Assembly (NCBI GenBank): GCA_016223085.1
Contig: JACRPS010000003.1
Coordinates: 1,298,274-1,362,273 of the forward strand
Reading direction: 5' to 3'
Origin: Chloroflexota bacterium
Lineage (GTDB): Bacteria > Chloroflexota > Anaerolineae > Aggregatilineales > Phototrophicaceae
Length of the DNA stretch: 64,000 nucleotides
Part shown: positions 9,096-18,251 of the stretch, piece by piece
Position numbering within the stretch: the stretch's first letter is position 1
Layout of the letters: each line of letters opens with the position of its first letter
The notes under the pieces: generated by a model
The model's input: only the letters and a program-made list of their open reading frames with translations
Databases searched by the model: none
What the model was told of the DNA's origin: nothing
Position numbers and translations under genes: made by a program

Positions 9096-10400
9096 TTCCT
9101 TCGCCAGCAGCGCGGTCAGTTCGTCGTTAGCGATATTCAGCGACTCCTGCACGTCCATGTCTTCCAGCAGGATGCGCTCCAGCGCGCGGTTCATGATGCC
9201 GGGCAGTTCACCGAAGTTCTTCAGCGACGGCAGCGATGGGCTGTTCGCCATGTCACGGATGAACATGGCCGCAAACGAGCCTTGCATCAGTTCTTCGTTC
9301 TCAGTCAGGCTCAGCTTCGGCTGTAACAGGAGCGCCTCGGAGAAATAGCGTTCTGGCTCGCTGGTCAGCGCACCGGCCAGCTTCCAGGCAGCTTCCTGTA
9401 CTTCCGGCGACGACTGGCTGTTGACGTGCAGGCCGTAGGCATACAGGGCGCTGCCGCCATCGTTCACCAGGCCCTCTTTCCAGCGCGGAAACGGCGCGGT
9501 AATGACGTCCTTCGCCAGTTCGGGGTTATTGGCCTCCACCAACTGCGGCAGATACCAGGGGCCGGACAGCAGCATGGCGACGTTGCCCTCGTAAAAACCG
9601 ATGGATGACGGCGTGAGCGCCATGCCACCAAATTCCTTCGCGTAATCGCGCACGAAGGTGTAGGTTTTTACCCAGGCGTCGGTGTTGATGCGGCCTTCGG
9701 TGCGTTCCTCGTTGAAGTATTCGCCGCCCAACTGGTGCGCCATGCCCTGGAAGGCGATCCCGCCACCCAGGATTTCGTCGGGGATGGGGTACGAGAAGTC
9801 AAAGGCGCGCTGGACGATGTTGCCACTGGCGTCCCTCTTCGTCAGCTTCGGCGCCAGCGCCATCAGGTCTTCCCAGGTGGTGGGAATGTCTTTTTCGGGG
9901 TCGAGTCCTGCTTCTCTAAACAGCGCCGTGTTCACAAACAGCGCGTAATTCCCCAGTTCGGTCGGCAGCGCGTAAAGCTGGCCATCCACGCCAATCATCG
10001 TTTCCAGCACGCCCGGCAGGTAGCTGTTGATGATCTCCTCCTGCGAGGCGTAACCGGCGGCTTCGGCGTCCACTGGCACAACCGCGCCATCGGGAATCAA
10101 ATCCGGCACGAGGAACGTCAGCACGTTAAACAGGTCTGGCCCTTCGCCCGCCGCCAGCGCCGTCAGCAACTGCGGCACGTACTGGAAATCGTCGCCGGGG
10201 CCAATCGTGTATTCGACCTTGATGTTGGGGTTATCCTGCTCAAACCGGGCGATGATGTCGCGGTCAATTGCCTCACGCGGGGGGTAATCGTGCGACCAGA
10301 ACTTGATCACAATCGGTTCCTGCGCGGCGACCGTCGCCAGCGACAGGCACGCCAGCAGCGCCAGCAGACCTAAAATACCTGTCAATCGTCGGATGCTCAT
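9093..10400 (-). CDS. Sugar ABC transporter substrate-binding protein (paralogue 2)
   Basis: This 435-residue extracytoplasmic binding protein has a Sec signal (hydrophobic core GILGLLALLACLSLATVAA, predicted cleavage before QEP). The mature protein belongs to the MalE/UgpB-like family 1, with GEGPDLFNVL, ALPTELGNYALFVN and the C-terminal LLLQPKLSLTENEEL region. It is closely similar along its length to the next upstream gene, and both share FWSHDYPPREAIDRDIIA. A GAGGT ribosome site precedes the ATG. The tandem copies probably deliver related sugars to the same permeases. Confidence 0.9.
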   Translation of the reverse strand: MSIRRLTGILGLLALLACLSLATVAAQEPIVIKFWSHDYPPREAIDRDIIARFEQDNPNIKVEYTIGPGDDFQYVPQLLTALAAGEGPDLFNVLTFLVPDLIPDGAVVPVDAEAAGYASQEEIINSYLPGVLETMIGVDGQLYALPTELGNYALFVNTALFREAGLDPEKDIPTTWEDLMALAPKLTKRDASGNIVQRAFDFSYPIPDEILGGGIAFQGMAHQLGGEYFNEERTEGRINTDAWVKTYTFVRDYAKEFGGMALTPSSIGFYEGNVAMLLSGPWYLPQLVEANNPELAKDVITAPFPRWKEGLVNDGGSALYAYGLHVNSQSSPEVQEAAWKLAGALTSEPERYFSEALLLQPKLSLTENEELMQGSFAAMFIRDMANSPSLPSLKNFGELPGIMNRALERILLEDMDVQESLNIANDELTALLAKE

Positions 10401-10419
10401 AGCTTGACCTCAAATAAGG

Positions 10420-10450
10420 AACGTGGGGCGCGGGCAGTACGCCCCACGTT
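10420..10450 (-). promoter_or_regulatory. Intercistronic hairpin between the two binding-protein genes
   Basis: A perfect 11-bp inverted repeat (AACGTGGGGCG and its complement, 9-nt loop) follows the stop codon of the upstream binding-protein gene and precedes the ribosome site of the next. No run of U follows it, so it is more likely an mRNA-stabilising or partly terminating hairpin than a full terminator. Confidence 0.6.
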
Positions 10451-10464
10451 CGCGGGCTAATTTT

Positions 10465-11769
10465 CTACGATGGCGGTTGCAGTAGAGCGGTGATTTCGTC
10501 ATTGGCGATCTTGAGTGACTCGGCTGGGTCCATCCCTTCCAACAGCGTGCGCTCCATTGAACGATTGAGGATGCCGGGCAGTTCGCCGCCATTGGCGATC
10601 ACGGGCGTGAACGGGCTGCCCTGCATGTCGGCGATGAACAGCGCCGCAAAGGAACTATCCATCAATTCCTGGTTCTCTACCACCGACGTGCGCGGCTGGA
10701 GCAGCAGGGCTTCGGTTAGATACCGTTCGGGCTGGCTGCTGAGCGCGGCGGCCAGCTTCCAGGCGGCGGCCTGTTCTTCCGGGCTGGACTGGCTGTTGAC
10801 GTACAGGCCGTAGCCGAACAGATAGCTGCCGGCGTCGTTGACCATGTCTTCACGCCAGCGGGGGAACGGCGCGACGTGGATGAACGGCGCGAGATCCGGG
10901 TTCTTGCCCTCGATTTCCTGCGGCATGTACCACGCGCCGGAGATGACCATTGCCGTGTTACCTTCGACAAACGATGCGGCCACCGGCGTCAGCGACGGCC
11001 CGCCAAACTCGGCAGCGTAATCACGGATGAACGTCAGCGTCCGCACCCAGCCCTCGTGGTCCAGTCCGCCCGCCGTTTTGTCCTCGTTGAAGTATTCCCC
11101 GCCAAGCTGGTAGGCCATCGCGCCATAGGTCAGGCGCGGCGACATCAGCGCGTCCGGGCCGGGGTACGTAAAATCAAAGGCGCGCTGGACGATGTTGCCA
11201 CTGGCATCCTTCTTCGTCAGCTTCGGCGCCAGTTCCATAATGTCTTCCCAGGTTTTGGGCGCGTCTTCCACTGGGTCAAGGCCGGCTTCTTCAAACAGCT
11301 TACCATTGATAAACAGGGCGTAGTTGCCAACTTCGGTCGGGACGGCATACACTTTGCCATCGTCACCGGTAAAGCCTTCGAGCGTGCCTTCCAGGTACGA
11401 ATCCATAAACGCCTGCTCGGAGTCGAAACCAAACGCCTGGTAATCCACCGGCACCACCGCGCCGGAACTGACCAGTTCCGCCACGCTGCGCGCCAGCACG
11501 TTAAACAGGTCTGGCCCTTCGCCCGCCGCCAGCGCCGTCAGCAGTTGGTCGCGGTACAGATCATCGTCGCCGGGACCAATCGTGTACTCCACTTTGATGT
11601 TGGGGTTATCCTGCTCAAACTGGGCGATGATGTCGCGGTCAATCGCCTCACGCGGGGGGTAATCGTGCGACCAGAATTGAATGGTGATCGGTTCCTGCGC
11701 GCCGGCAGCGGTGATCGAGAGAGCGAGGCACAGTACAGCCAGTAACGGTAACAACCAACTTTTGCGCAT
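10465..11769 (-). CDS. Sugar ABC transporter substrate-binding protein (paralogue 1)
   Basis: This 434-residue protein has a signal peptide (MRKSWLLPLLAVLCLALSI, cleavage near AGA-QEP) and the same domain layout as its downstream neighbour. The ATG at 11769 is chosen over an upstream GTG because AAAGGG lies 7-8 nt before it. Distinct stretches such as PGPDALMSPRLTYGAMAY versus PIPDEILGGGIAFQGMAH lie around the expected ligand cleft, so the copies may differ in specificity. An operator-like ATTTACTGTTA lies just upstream. Confidence 0.9.
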   Translation of the reverse strand: MRKSWLLPLLAVLCLALSITAAGAQEPITIQFWSHDYPPREAIDRDIIAQFEQDNPNIKVEYTIGPGDDDLYRDQLLTALAAGEGPDLFNVLARSVAELVSSGAVVPVDYQAFGFDSEQAFMDSYLEGTLEGFTGDDGKVYAVPTEVGNYALFINGKLFEEAGLDPVEDAPKTWEDIMELAPKLTKKDASGNIVQRAFDFTYPGPDALMSPRLTYGAMAYQLGGEYFNEDKTAGGLDHEGWVRTLTFIRDYAAEFGGPSLTPVAASFVEGNTAMVISGAWYMPQEIEGKNPDLAPFIHVAPFPRWREDMVNDAGSYLFGYGLYVNSQSSPEEQAAAWKLAAALSSQPERYLTEALLLQPRTSVVENQELMDSSFAALFIADMQGSPFTPVIANGGELPGILNRSMERTLLEGMDPAESLKIANDEITALLQPPS

Positions 11770-11845
11770 TTTTGTCACCCTTTAACAGTAAATAGCGGAC
11801 GGTCAGGCAACCTCTGGCAGAACAGGGTGGCGGCTTCTCTCCTCC

Positions 11846-12700
11846 TTAAACTTCAAACCACGGGCGATTGTGCATCGGGAGCGACTCCAGGCCGGGCAGC
11901 GGCACGCTTTCGCGCTGGCAGAAGGCTTCCAACCCGCCGAAGCGTTCCACCCGGTAGACCTCGGCATAGTCCAGGCCGTACTGCTGTCCCCAGTGGCGCG
12001 CGCGGGACTTCACCCACACGGACAGCATGTCGCGCAGATCACCGCTTTCAACGGCGGCGTCCAGCAGCGGCACGCGCCGTCCCCAGGTGGCAAGCTGCAA
12101 TTTGAGCTGGTTCAGGGTATTCCGCATCATCTCAACGTGCGCCGCCAGCGCGTCAATCCGTTGTTCGATCACACCGCTGATGTCCACCGCGCAGGTGATG
12201 GCGGGAAGCTGCCGCGCGAAATACCAGCGTTCGCACACCGAATGCGGCTGCCAGCCCTGCGCCAGATGTTCCGGGTGATGCTTGTCGAAGGTGGCCGTCC
12301 AGTAGGCTTCTTCCACCGCCTGCGACACAACAACATGATCGAGATTGGGTTCATACTGGGCGTAGGGGTCAAACGACAGGACAGCATAAGGGCGGTGCTG
12401 GCGGAACAGACGGATGAATCTTTCGCGCAGTTCAACGCGGGATACGTCGCCCAGACAGTCGGTTACGTAACCAAGTTCGGCAATCTCCGACACGCCAAGA
12501 ATACGCGCGGCCTGGTACATCTGCTCGGTGTTGACACGAATAGTCTCTGCGGGGCTAAGGCCAATCGAGTCGGTTTGGTCATTGGTGACACGCACCATCA
12601 CCACGCGCCAGCCCTCGTTGGCGAAGTGAATGACCTGGCCGCCGCAGAAGGCCGCTGCGTCATCCGCATGAGGACAAATAACCAGAACGGTTTTGTTCAT
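11846..12700 (-). CDS. PIG-L family deacetylase
   Basis: This 284-residue enzyme of the LmbE/PIG-L fold deacetylates N-acetylglucosaminyl-type substrates with a zinc ion. The N-terminal CPHADDAAAF is a variant of the HPDD motif that keeps the His and both Asp residues. A second ligand His lies in EPNLDHVVVSQAV, and DPYAQYEPN precedes it. The start is set at the ATG giving MNKTVLVICPHADD. An in-frame TTG lies 15 nt upstream. It is the first gene after the strong minus-strand promoter, so it leads the cluster. Confidence 0.85.
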   Translation of the reverse strand: MNKTVLVICPHADDAAAFCGGQVIHFANEGWRVVMVRVTNDQTDSIGLSPAETIRVNTEQMYQAARILGVSEIAELGYVTDCLGDVSRVELRERFIRLFRQHRPYAVLSFDPYAQYEPNLDHVVVSQAVEEAYWTATFDKHHPEHLAQGWQPHSVCERWYFARQLPAITCAVDISGVIEQRIDALAAHVEMMRNTLNQLKLQLATWGRRVPLLDAAVESGDLRDMLSVWVKSRARHWGQQYGLDYAEVYRVERFGGLEAFCQRESVPLPGLESLPMHNRPWFEV

Positions 12701-12726
12701 CAACAAAAATCTCAACCAGAATGTTT

Positions 12727-12740
12727 CTTACAGTAAATAA
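12727..12740 (-). promoter_or_regulatory. Operator-like motif downstream of the cluster promoter
   Basis: Read on the minus strand, TTATTTACTGTAAG lies about 10-25 nt after the -10 box. The core ATTTACTGTWA recurs at about 11782-11795 upstream of the first binding-protein gene. A binding site for the ROK regulator is a reasonable guess, but two short copies are weak support. Confidence 0.4.
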
Positions 12741-12749
12741 GTTATCTCC

Positions 12750-12777
12750 ATTATAGGAAAACTTGTAGCCGTGTCAA
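12750..12777 (-). promoter_or_regulatory. Sigma70-type promoter of the minus-strand cluster
   Basis: On the minus strand a consensus TTGACA (12777-12772) is followed after 16 bp by a consensus TATAAT (12755-12750). It points towards the PIG-L gene, about 50 nt away. This is the best promoter match in the window and probably drives the PIG-L, binding-protein and permease genes. Confidence 0.8.
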
Positions 12778-12864
12778 CAGGTCTGGTAACAAAATTCCCC
12801 CTAAAGGCGAACGAGGCCGGAATGGGATTTCGTTTTCTGCTGAAGGCGTTTGACGAACGAGCGC

Positions 12865-14892
12865 CTATTCAATCACCACGACCGTATGCGCGCCCACCGG
12901 CGGCAGTTCAACCTGAACGATGCCGCCCTGATAGCGATATTCAACCGGTGTGCCCTCCGGCGCGAGATAGACGCGTCGGGGCGCGGCCTCGGCGCGGAGC
13001 CCGAACGATAATCCGGCTGTTTGCCAAGACTGGTCAACATGCTGGATGGGCTGCATGGTACGGCGCGGGTGGTAGCAAACCACATGCACGATGCTGCGCG
13101 CCGGACGCTGTCCGTTCGCGGACTGCTGCAGCAGCGAGAATTCCGCCCAGCCGGGCGCGGTCGGCTGCAACAACGGCGGCGGCAGGAAGTCATTCAGCAG
13201 CTTTTGCACGGTGGCGCGGTAAATCCAGTAATCGTGCTGGCGGTAGCCGGTGAACAGGGGTGCGGCCAGGTATAGCACGCTGCCCGACCGCACGGCGATA
13301 GGCGCGGCCAGCGACTCCCCTGCCGGCGCGTTCTGGTGCCCCATGAAGTGATGCCAGGAACGGTTAAACAGCGCCGCGCGCAGATCACCGTAGGCGGTTG
13401 CGCCGGGAAGCGGCTGCACGACATGCGACTGGCCGTAGAAGACGTAATCGTAATCGGCGGCCATCTCGTCGAAGAAGCCGCCGCTGCCCGGCAGCGCCAG
13501 CAGGCGCTCATCCAGCCGCAGGTAGGATGGCACGGTCGGGGCCGGACGCAGGTAACGGACTGGCACCGACTCAAGCTGGAACGTGCCTGTCGTTTTATCC
13601 AGCGCCGCCGTGCCGCTGAGAATCAACCGCCCCCCGTCAGCCAGATAATCGCTCAACCTGGTTTTGAACGCCGCGTCCAGTGCTGTGCCGTCCGGCAGCA
13701 CCAGCGCCGCGTACCGGCTGACGTCGGTGTCCGCGTCAATCACGTCGAACTGGCGTCCCATTTCCAGCAGCATCTGCGCCGCGCCTTCGGTTTCGGCGCT
13801 GTGCGCGGCCACGCCGGGGTTAATGGTTTCCGCCGGGCCGGTTGCCAGCACCGCCAGTTCGGCGGTGGGCTGCGCGTCCACCAGCCAGGGTTCCAGCGCC
13901 TCGATGCGGCGGAAGGTGTGGCCGACCAGCCGGTACACCGCCGGGTCGAGCACGCCGCCGGGGTTCAACTGGTCGCCCACGCAGATTTTGCCGCCTGCCG
14001 CGACAATCGTGCCACATTCGTACTCCAGTTGGTCGCGGGTCTTCAGGCCGCCAAAGTCGCCCCACCAGGTATGAAAGCGTCCGTTCATGCCCAGGAAGTC
14101 CTTGCCATAGGTCCGCGCCTGCCGTGCCTGAATCGGGTAATGCAGGTAGCCCCATGTGCCGGTCGTTGGCAGGCTTTCCACCTCAAAGTGGGTCATATAC
14201 GGCGCGACCCGGCGGATATCCCGGTCCATCGTGCCGTTGTAGAAAATGAGCGCGTCCGGGCAGCGGCTGTGGACAAGGCGCGTCAGTTTGTCGAAGAAGT
14301 CGGTCTGCTGCTTACGGGCGAAGTCCCACACCGCCTGATCGTCCTCGACGTTCACGCCAGCCTGCTGCATCTGCGCCTTGCCCCAGGGGGAGTAGTTCGG
14401 CTGGGGGAAGCAGATATCAAACCAGAAGCCGTCTACCGGATACAGCCGCATCAGTTCTTCGACGGCAGCGGCCACGTAGTCGTAATAGCCGGAGGACACG
14501 TCCATCGTCGTCCAGCCCCATTCGCTGCCCAGGGGCGACCGGCTGGCGATGCGCCCATCCTTGTTGACAATCACCCATTCGGGGTGCTGTTTGCCCGCCA
14601 GTTCGTCCCACATGATCGAGTAGTAGATCGGGCACAGAATGTCGCGGCGGTGCAGGGCTTCGATCTGCGCACCGAGCAGATCAAACGACAGCCCCGGATG
14701 CACCGTGCCCGCCTGCGTTGGGTAGTACGAATAACCATGATGGCACTTGGCGAAGATATTAATTGAGTTCACATGCGCGGCTTTGAGGGTATCGCCGAAC
14801 ACGTCGGGGTCGAAATCCCCGCCAACGTTCTGGCAGTGTTCGGAGGTGTGAAAATCGAGGTGAACCTGACGAAAGCGTAATGCGGGTGACAT
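12865..14892 (-). CDS. Glycoside-hydrolase-like protein with beta-galactosidase-type trimerisation (GATase-like) domain
   Basis: This 675-residue protein begins with a TIM barrel of the hypothetical glycosyl hydrolase 6 type: LDFHTSEHCQNVGGDFDP, CHHGYSYYPTQAG and YPVDGFWFDICFPQPNYSP, where the Asp before ICF is a candidate nucleophile. It continues with a Rossmann-like trimerisation domain (VLPDGTALDAAFKTRLSDYL, DGGRLILSG) and a small C-terminal beta domain. The ATG at 14892 is preferred because AAGGACG precedes it. There is no signal peptide, so it acts on imported oligosaccharide. The specificity is unknown; alpha-fucosidase-like or other exo-activity is possible. Confidence 0.75.
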   Translation of the reverse strand: MSPALRFRQVHLDFHTSEHCQNVGGDFDPDVFGDTLKAAHVNSINIFAKCHHGYSYYPTQAGTVHPGLSFDLLGAQIEALHRRDILCPIYYSIMWDELAGKQHPEWVIVNKDGRIASRSPLGSEWGWTTMDVSSGYYDYVAAAVEELMRLYPVDGFWFDICFPQPNYSPWGKAQMQQAGVNVEDDQAVWDFARKQQTDFFDKLTRLVHSRCPDALIFYNGTMDRDIRRVAPYMTHFEVESLPTTGTWGYLHYPIQARQARTYGKDFLGMNGRFHTWWGDFGGLKTRDQLEYECGTIVAAGGKICVGDQLNPGGVLDPAVYRLVGHTFRRIEALEPWLVDAQPTAELAVLATGPAETINPGVAAHSAETEGAAQMLLEMGRQFDVIDADTDVSRYAALVLPDGTALDAAFKTRLSDYLADGGRLILSGTAALDKTTGTFQLESVPVRYLRPAPTVPSYLRLDERLLALPGSGGFFDEMAADYDYVFYGQSHVVQPLPGATAYGDLRAALFNRSWHHFMGHQNAPAGESLAAPIAVRSGSVLYLAAPLFTGYRQHDYWIYRATVQKLLNDFLPPPLLQPTAPGWAEFSLLQQSANGQRPARSIVHVVCYHPRRTMQPIQHVDQSWQTAGLSFGLRAEAAPRRVYLAPEGTPVEYRYQGGIVQVELPPVGAHTVVVIE

Positions 14893-14918
14893 AAAAACGT
14901 CCTTGTACAAACGCGGTT

Positions 14919-15127
14919 TCACTTGGAGAAACCACTCAGACTGTTAATAAACTGCTTTTGCAGCCGCATGTAAATGACCAGCATCGGCAGCGACGCCAGC
15001 CTGACCGCCGCCAGCAGCGCCGTCCAGTGGGGGTCCATTCGCCCTGAAATTTGGTTAACCCTAACGGAATCGTGCGGATGGCGTCATTACTCAGAACGAT
15101 CAGCTCTGGCACTGCCGGGGCTGCCAT
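14919..15127 (-). pseudogene. Decayed C-terminal remnant of a MalG-type sugar permease
   Basis: Read on the minus strand, one frame gives SNDAIRTIPLGLTKFQGEW. After a one-base shift, the next frame gives HWTALLAAVRLASLP, then MLVIYMRLQKQF, ending at a stop at 14919. Together these reproduce the conserved end of MalG-type permeases. The N-terminal two thirds are absent, and no similar coding signal is seen upstream to 15305. It directly precedes the glycoside hydrolase gene, suggesting that gene once belonged to a complete transporter operon. Confidence 0.75.
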
Positions 15128-15305
15128 GCTGCTTCACCGGGGAAACCCGGGCGGACATTAAGCAGATTAATCCGGCGGAAAAGACAACCCGAACCTGCCC
15201 GATAGCCGGCTGTTGAAGCAAGAATATACCTCACCTTGTTCGGTGCGCCACAGCCTTGTATTTAAGAGTACAATCTAAATACATCATTTGTTTCGGAGGT
15301 TTGAC

Positions 15306-18237
15306 GTGAACGTTCTTCCGCTTACCCCCGCTACTCCCTTTGAGTCGCTGACTGAGCGCGAACGGGACATTCTGGCGCTGATCGCCGAGGGGCTGTCCGA
15401 CCGCGAAATCGCCGACCGCCTCGTCGTCGCTTACACCACCGTCAAGTGGTACAATCGCCAGATTTTCAACAAACTCGGCGTGGACAACCGCAAGGACGCC
15501 ATCCAGCGCGGACGCGAACTGCGCCTGCTCGAACCGACGGAAGCAGCGGATTTACCCCGGCACAACCTGCCCGCGCCGGTGAAGCCGTTCATCGGACGCG
15601 AACGCGAATTGAGCGATTTGGCGCGGGTGCTGCGCGAGGAACGTGCCCGGCTCGTCACCATCTTCGCGCCGGGTGGCCGGGTGGCATGGGCAAAACCCGC
15701 CTGGCGCTGGCGCTGGCCGAAGCGTGCGTAGGGACACGATATACCGTGTCCCAGCAGCCACCCCTTTTCCCCGATGGCGTATACTTCGTGCCGTTAGCAC
15801 CCCTCACCGCGCCAGATGGCATCATTCCCGCGATTGCCGACGCCACCGGCTTCCAGTTCGCACCGGACAGCCGGACGCCAACGCAGCAGCTTTTTGACTT
15901 CCTGCGGAACAAACGCCTGCTGCTGGTGCTGGACAATTTTGAACACCTGCTGGACGATGCGCCGCTGGTGATGGACATGCTGCACGCCGCGCCGGGGGTG
16001 ACGGCGCTGGTCACATCCCGCGAACGGCTCAATGTGACTGGCGAAAGTGTCTACGGGTTGGGCGGCATGGCGTATCCCGAACAGGCGGGAGACGATATAC
16101 TGAGCTATAGCGCGGTGCGGCTGTTCGTTCAGAGCGCCCGCCGTGCTCGCGCTGATTTTGCGCCGGAAGCCGTGCCGGACGGCGTGGTGCAAATCTGCCG
16201 ATTAGCGCAGGGCATGCCGCTGGCGATTGAGTTAGCGGCGGCGTGGGTGGGGGCGCTGACGCCAGCAGAGATTGCGGACGAAATCACGCGCAGCAGTCCA
16301 CATGGGCGCGGTTGACGGCTGATGAGCAAACCGTATTCCGCAACTTGTCCGTGTTTCGCGGCGGGTGCACGCGGGAAGCGGCGCAGGCGGTGACAGGGGC
16401 GGATGTGATAACGCTGACGGCGCTGGTGAACAAGGCGCTGCTGCGGTGTGACCCGGTAAACGGACGCTACGAAGTCCATGAACTGCTGCGCCAGTACGCC
16501 GAGCAAAAGCTGACGCCGGACGAAAAGCAGGCAACGCGGGACGCGCACAGCAGTTATTACCTGAACCTGCTGCACCAGCGTCAGCGTGACCTGGAAGGCG
16601 GCCGGCAGCTTGAAGCCTTGCGCGAGATCGGAAGCGATATTGAAAACGTGCGCGACAGTCTGTTTCTTTATCACTATATCAGCAAACAGTGGGTACAGGG
16701 GGGCGTTCTTTTCGACCAGGCCATTCGAGTGCTTCAGACTATCCCATCCCGTCCAGAACATGAGATGCTGCGAACTCCGCTGCTGATCCGTCAGGCGTTC
16801 CTACGCAGTCAACATGCACAGTACCAGGCTGTCAAAACGATGGTTGAGGCGTGCCAGGCCGGCTTGCAACCGTCGAGCGATCCGCGCGAGTGGGCGCTGC
16901 TGGCAATGACACGGGCAAACATGGAAGGAAATCGGCAGAAGCAGCAGGAAGAGCGACCATTCTGTGAGCAGGCCCTCATGTGGTACCGCCAGGCTGAGGA
17001 CTGTTGGGGCATTTCGTTGGCTCTGCTTGGCCTGGCCGCCAGTTACCTTCAGTGGTCAGATAATCAAACCCATCCTGATGTCGGGCAGGCTAAAAGCCTC
17101 CTGCGGGAAGCACTAACCATCCAGGAAGTACAGGGCGATGTTTTCCACATGTCGCACACTTACCGGATGCTGGCGATAATCGCCAGGATGCAAAGGGATT
17201 ATGACGAAGCGGAACGCCTCACTCGAAGGGTGATGGGCTATTTACAGCAGTTGGGTATCACCAATATGGCGGGAGATTTAAACAATCTGGGAACTATTGC
17301 GATGGACCGGGGGCAATTTGCTCAGGCGCGCCAATATTTTGAAGAATGCCGTACCATTGACCACGAACAAGGGGTGATACCAGGTTTGCTGGTTGTCCTG
17401 GGAAATTTGGCTCAGAGTGCATTTTTGCAGGGCGATTTTACATCTGCGCGGTTATACGCGCAGCAAGCCCAGACGCTCTCAGAGCAGGCCGACCCACACT
17501 GCTACTTGTTAGGTTGGATTGCGTGGGCAGAGGGTGAATACGATCAGGCGGTAGCTTTCTTCAATATTCTTGATAAGTCGATTGACGAATCGGACAACTG
17601 GCGATATGCGCCGGCAGTGTCGCAAATCGCTCTGATTCAAGGGCGAATGCAGGAAGCTCGCCAGCGACTTGAAGCCAGCCTTCCACTCGCCGAGGATCGA
17701 GGCGATTCGCTAGTGGCTGTGCAATGCCGGATAGAGATGGGCAAGCTGGCCTATGTGGAAGGCGATTACACCCGTGCCAGAGAATGCCTGCAAACGGCCC
17801 TGTCCTTTTTGCAGAGCAGCCGCGCCCAGGCTGTGCTTTTCGAGGCTGACGAGAAGACAACCACCCTGGATGCGCTCGTGGCGCTGGCCGATGTAGAACG
17901 CGCCGCAAAAGATTATGAACGTGCCCATCAGCATCTGCTCGATGCGCTGCATATAACAGATATATTCCCGGCTGTTCCGCTGATGCTGGCAATACTGGCA
18001 GCGATGGCCGATCTGCTGGACGCTCAATCCCAACCCGAACGCGCGACTGAACTGGCCGCGTTTATCCGTGACAATCCAAAAGCCTTCGCCGTTGACCGGA
18101 CACGCGCGGCGGCGCTGCTCGATGTGCTACGGGAGCAGATGCCTCCTGAGAGCTTCACGGCGGCGTGTGAACGCGGCAGGGCGCTTGATCTGGAAACGGT
18201 GGTCAGACGTAGTTTGGATGAGCCTTATCCCGGATAA
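15306..18237 (+). pseudogene. Broken LuxR-HTH / NB-ARC-like ATPase / TPR transcriptional regulator
   Basis: The gene starts at a GTG 6 nt after GGAGG and encodes an N-terminal LuxR-type HTH (SLTERERDILALIAEGLSDR, then TVKWYNRQIFNKLGVDNRKD). The ATPase follows: KPFIGRERELSDL, then a Walker A region disrupted at 15668-15686 by an 8-bp tandem duplication (CCGGGTGG twice). Removing one copy restores APGGMGKTRLAL. The second frame runs through LLLVLDNFEHLLD (Walker B) and ALVTSRERL to a stop at 16315. The third frame resumes at STWARLTADEQTVF and encodes about 600 residues of TPR repeats to 18237. About 20-25 residues between ITRS and STWARL appear deleted. Confidence 0.8.
15731..15752. repeat. 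Dispersed palindrome inside the ATPase coding sequence
   Basis: GGGACACG and CGTGTCCC flank a 6-nt loop, the same core as the intergenic copies at 40972 and 49608. Here it adds a peptide (VGTRYTVSQ) between the ATPase helix LALALAEA and LFPDGVYFVPL, where homologous proteins are continuous. Confidence 0.75.
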
Positions 18238-18251
18238 GAAGGCAGGCCATC

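Noticed and set aside
13336-14766. Long plus-strand frame (476 codons) opposite the glycoside hydrolase gene
   Set aside because: High-GC antisense frame with no domain signal. The hydrolase on the other strand has clear motifs.
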